A stretch of 6,093 bases of DNA from Planctomycetaceae bacterium (GTDB lineage Bacteria; Planctomycetota; Planctomycetia; Planctomycetales; Planctomycetaceae). The DNA lies in assembly GCA_016765335.1 (NCBI GenBank), contig JAESQE010000529.1, positions 1 to 6,093 of the forward strand, read 5' to 3'. This document shows, piece after piece, positions 5,607-6,093 of this stretch (its first letter is position 1; each line of letters opens with the position of its first letter). Both the position numbers and the translations under genes were made by a program. The notes below the pieces were generated by a model. The model saw only the letters and a list, made by a program, of their open reading frames with translations. It was not told where the DNA came from and did not search any database.

Positions 5607-5689
5607 GGGAACCACAATTGCTTCCGGTAAACAATAACGATTCTATTTTAGATCTACACTAAATTAGCTCTGCTAAAAAAGAGGATGCT

Positions 5690-6093
5690 GTGAGTTCAGA
5701 ACGGAGTTTCAGAGGAAGGCCAGTTGTATTTGGCATGTTTGCTTTTGCGTTACTGGTCAGTTTCGGGCTGTGGGGTTATTGGGAGATGCACACCAGACCA
5801 TTTCGGGCACTGACAGACGAATTGGGAGAAACGTTTCCTGGCTCCAGTCCGCGAGTCGAAGGCGGAAAAGCTGGAATGCACAAACAAACCGACCGTGTGC
5901 TTCGCATCGTGATGCGAGTTGATTACGACCCTCTCCAGGCCAACAGTAGGTATCAAAGGCAACAGGCTGAAATTCTTTCAATTGCTTCAGGCAGCGGCAC
6001 GTTGATGGATTACGACAACTGCGAAATTCATCTGTTTTATCAACCAGCCGAGCTTCAACACCAGATGCGTTCCATCACAATCCCTCGCTCAGA
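5690..6093 (+). CDS. Membrane-anchored protein, partial (3' end off window)
   Basis: An open frame runs from GTG at 5690 to the right edge, 134 codons plus two bases, with no stop. The GTG is preceded by AAAAAAGAGG with GAGG at 5681-5684, five bases upstream. An in-frame TAA at 5660 bounds the frame on the left and no ATG lies between. The protein has a short basic N-terminus (SSERSFRGR), one hydrophobic segment at about residues 11-31, and then a soluble part, so it is probably anchored by one N-terminal helix. The soluble part has Arg- and Asp-containing strands (VLRIVMRVDYDP at 70-81) but no motif I can assign. The family is not recognised and no function is proposed. Confidence 0.75.
   Translation, partial: MSSERSFRGRPVVFGMFAFALLVSFGLWGYWEMHTRPFRALTDELGETFPGSSPRVEGGKAGMHKQTDRVLRIVMRVDYDPLQANSRYQRQQAEILSIASGSGTLMDYDNCEIHLFYQPAELQHQMRSITIPRS

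Larger units (their letters stand above)
5267..5688. repeat. Segment bounded by 13-base inverted repeats
   Basis: GCATCCTCTTTTT at 5267-5279 and its exact complement at 5676-5688 bracket 396 bases that include repeat copy 3. The segment of about 420 bases without coding potential resembles a miniature inverted-repeat element. However, I see no clear target-site duplication (left flank ATCGTG, right flank TGTGAG). The right arm also contains the GAGG ribosome-binding site of the following gene, which gives a second reason for that sequence to exist. The bounding arms are certain; their meaning is open. Confidence 0.35.
5127..5689. other. Gene-free stretch before last gene
   Basis: After the terminator at 5181-5222 I see no convincing gene here. 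The stretch holds a 13-base inverted repeat whose arms are about 400 bases apart (5267-5279 and 5676-5688), a palindrome ATGCATGCAT (5323-5332), a hairpin (5345-5372), an 8-base inverted pair ACCTGCCG/CGGCAGGT (5446-5453 and 5540-5547), and repeat copy 3 (5555-5606). Two tiny ATG frames (17 codons from 5426, 20 codons from 5513) lack supporting signals. Confidence 0.6.

Overview
This window looks like an ordinary chromosomal segment of a Gram-negative-type bacterium, most plausibly a planctomycete. That placement is an inference. It rests on the protein flavour (a secreted thioredoxin fused to tandem YHS-like units), the loose gene packing with long non-coding spacers, and isolated metabolic genes that are not in their usual operons. 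No rRNA, tRNA, CRISPR array, transposase or phage gene was seen.

Layout. 1-60 is the first copy of a short intergenic repeat, followed at 81-133 by a strong hairpin plus T-tract. trpF (phosphoribosylanthranilate isomerase, tryptophan synthesis) lies on the minus strand at 132-779. A divergent spacer follows and contains a possible 45-codon small ORF (894-1031). The stop of that ORF overlaps the start of trkA (1028-2368, NAD-binding regulatory subunit of Trk potassium uptake). A second repeat copy fills most of the trkA-thiS gap and ends at the thiS start codon. thiS (2474-2689, sulfur carrier) and thiG (2823-3647, thiazole synthase) act together in making the thiazole half of thiamine. A 633-base gene-free stretch with several hairpins and a direct repeat follows.

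Next comes a secreted protein at 4281-5126, built of a signal peptide, a thioredoxin domain with a WCGPC active site, and two YHS-like units. The two units align without gaps at a 52-residue offset. It ends in a textbook terminator (5181-5222). A second gene-free stretch (5127-5689) holds the third copy of the repeat and is nearly spanned by a 13-base inverted repeat. The window closes with the start of an unrecognised membrane-anchored protein (from 5690) that runs off the right edge.

The genes do not form one pathway. Only thiS and thiG are functionally paired; trpF, trkA and the thioredoxin-YHS gene are independent units. The most distinctive signal is the roughly 52-60 base repeat. It occurs three times in 6 kb, always in the same orientation and always between genes, with conserved ends and a variable middle of fixed length. 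It fits no standard feature class that I recognise.
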